DNA of 64,000 bases from Flavobacterium limi (GTDB taxonomy: Bacteria; Bacteroidota; Bacteroidia; Flavobacteriales; Flavobacteriaceae), in the NCBI RefSeq assembly GCF_010645075.1, contig NZ_JAADZV010000002.1, forward strand, positions 310,001 through 374,000. The letters are read 5' to 3'. The translations under genes were made by a program, and so were the position numbers. The notes under the pieces were generated by a model that saw nothing but the letters and a program-made list of their open reading frames with translations, made no database searches and was not told the origin of the DNA. Shown in pieces: positions 63,035 through 64,000 of the stretch. Numbering within the stretch: the stretch's first letter is position 1; the number at the start of each line of letters is the position of its first letter.

Positions 63035-63493
63035 ATGAAAAAAATAATCGTTATTATTACTTTATTAATTTGCGCTACTTCATGCGTTAGTACAAAATCA
63101 ACATTAAAAAATGTAGATGATAATGCCCCTGACTTAGTTTTAAGTAAAAATAATACGTTTGTTATTAAGGAGTTCAGTAAAGATAAAAAGTATGGCTATA
63201 ATCCAGATTATCCTATCAATATTTTCTTCAGAAATACCAAAGACGAGACCCTGAACGAAGTTCGCTTCTTAAATGCATTAGCAGGTCCAAATGGCGAAAA
63301 AATTACTTACACAAGATTGGAAACCTGTTGTCCCTTTCCAACCAAGCGAAGTGATATGGGTGCTGGCTTTTTAAATGTGTATGAATTAAAATGGGAAGGA
63401 CAGAAAAAGCCCATAACTCTTTATCTTAATATCTATGAAAAGGGTATCCTGATGGTTCCAATGGGATTAAGTTTAAAGAAAGAAAATAATTAA
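63035..63493 (+). CDS. Lipoprotein of unknown function
   Basis: 152 residues. The signal MKKIIVIITLLICATSC has a lipobox (Cys17). The mature part is beta-rich (FVIKEFSKDKKYGYNPDYPI, ELKWEGQKKPITLYLNIYEK) with a Cys pair (LETCCPF). I do not recognise the family with certainty. It has its own -7 box and ends at a bidirectional terminator. Confidence 0.7.
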   Translation: MKKIIVIITLLICATSCVSTKSTLKNVDDNAPDLVLSKNNTFVIKEFSKDKKYGYNPDYPINIFFRNTKDETLNEVRFLNALAGPNGEKITYTRLETCCPFPTKRSDMGAGFLNVYELKWEGQKKPITLYLNIYEKGILMVPMGLSLKKENN

Positions 63494-63511
63494 ATAAGAT
63501 ATACAAAAAAA

Positions 63512-63537
63512 GCCGTTTCAAATTGAAACGGCCTTTT
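63512..63537. terminator. Bidirectional terminator between the lipoprotein gene and acs
   Basis: Perfect 9-bp stem GCCGTTTCA/TGAAACGGC (63512-63520, 63524-63532), flanked by A and T runs. Confidence 0.87.
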
Positions 63538-63556
63538 TGTAAACATTGTCAAATAT

Positions 63557-64000
63557 TTAAGAAATTCTTTCATTCATAATACCTTCTACGACTTCAGGAT
63601 TTAATAAAGTTGAAGTATCTCCAAAATTAGAAAAATCTCCTTCAGCTATTTTACGCAAAATTCTACGCATAATTTTACCAGAACGGGTTTTTGGCAATCC
63701 TGATACAAACTGAATCTTATCCAATTTAGCAATTGGCCCAATGTGATCAGCAATATATTGATTGATTTCTTTTGCTAAATTTTCTTTATTTCTAACTTCA
63801 CCAGTTTCTTTTAAGATTACATAACCATATAAAGCATTACCTTTTATTTCATGTGGAAAACCTACAATTGCTGATTCAGCAACGGCTGGATGCTCATTTA
63901 TCGCATCTTCAATAGGTGCAGTTCCTAAATTATGCCCGGACACAATTACAACATCATCAACCCTACCCGTAATTCTGTAATATCCTACTTCATCTCTCAA
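63557..64000 (-). CDS. acs: Acetyl-CoA synthetase, C-terminal part only
   Basis: The last 147 residues of an acyl-adenylate enzyme; the rest lies beyond the right edge. YYRITGRVDDVVIVSGHNLG is the hinge region (A8), DHIGPIAKLDKIQFVSGLPK and KTRSGKIMRRILRKIAEGDF hold the conserved catalytic and acetylation-regulated Lys, and DTSTLLNPEVV closes the protein as in Acs. It makes acetyl-CoA from acetate and ATP. Confidence 0.92.
   Translation of the reverse strand: MRDEVGYYRITGRVDDVVIVSGHNLGTAPIEDAINEHPAVAESAIVGFPHEIKGNALYGYVILKETGEVRNKENLAKEINQYIADHIGPIAKLDKIQFVSGLPKTRSGKIMRRILRKIAEGDFSNFGDTSTLLNPEVVEGIMNERIS

Overview
The window is AT-rich DNA from a Bacteroidota bacterium, most likely a Flavobacterium. 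The evidence is three SusC/SusD-type gene pairs, promoters with the Bacteroidota -7 element TAnnTTTG, a VgrG of the Bacteroidota type VI secretion kind, and a housekeeping set (smpB, gcvT, kdsA, recG, prmA, clpS, acs) typical of that group. No rRNA, tRNA or CRISPR array was seen. The left edge cuts an esterase gene and the right edge cuts acs.

Region 1 (1-23.9 kb) is a polysaccharide utilisation locus. On the minus strand it holds a SASA-type esterase (partial) and three SusC/SusD pairs; on the plus strand it holds a GH106-like alpha-L-rhamnosidase, a GH105 unsaturated uronyl hydrolase and an esterase-GH43 fusion. This enzyme set fits an acetylated, rhamnose- and uronate-containing pectin such as rhamnogalacturonan I (inference). 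Five promoters carry the same direct repeat CAGGAT-N4-CAGGAT, always exactly 21 nt upstream of a -7 box. They serve the esterase, susC2, susC3, the GH106 operon and a short terminator-ended transcript that looks like a small RNA. susC1 instead has two LacI-type palindromes. The third SusC is interrupted by one in-frame TGA.

Region 2 (24-28.9 kb) is an orphan type VI island: vgrG, a putative HEIGH-motif metallopeptidase effector and an overlapping lipoprotein that is the likely immunity protein. After it lie a truncated IS982-type transposase, the C-terminal remnant of a second related effector and a second lipoprotein broken by a stop codon. This looks like an effector-immunity array partly deleted around an insertion sequence.

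Region 3 (28.9-36.5 kb) is a glycogen/alpha-glucan cluster on the minus strand: glgA, glgC, glgB and a GH31 alpha-glucosidase. Region 4 (36.5-44.4 kb) holds an alpha/beta hydrolase, an endonuclease III, an arsR-DUF6428-arsC-like cluster with two matching operators and another esterase. It then enters a decaying stretch with an alpha/beta hydrolase that lacks its start and a TlpA-like gene with two frameshifts.

Region 5 (44.4-64 kb) is mostly core genome: a large PIG-L deacetylase with a 35-residue membrane peptide and a sodium:solute symporter, GNAT, DUF3575 and VF530 genes, smpB, nnrD, gcvT, an S41 protease, yebC, kdsA, an outer-membrane barrel, DUF1697, recG, prmA, clpS, a lipoprotein and the end of acs. 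Two copies of an 80-bp repeat sit upstream of the PIG-L and gcvT genes.
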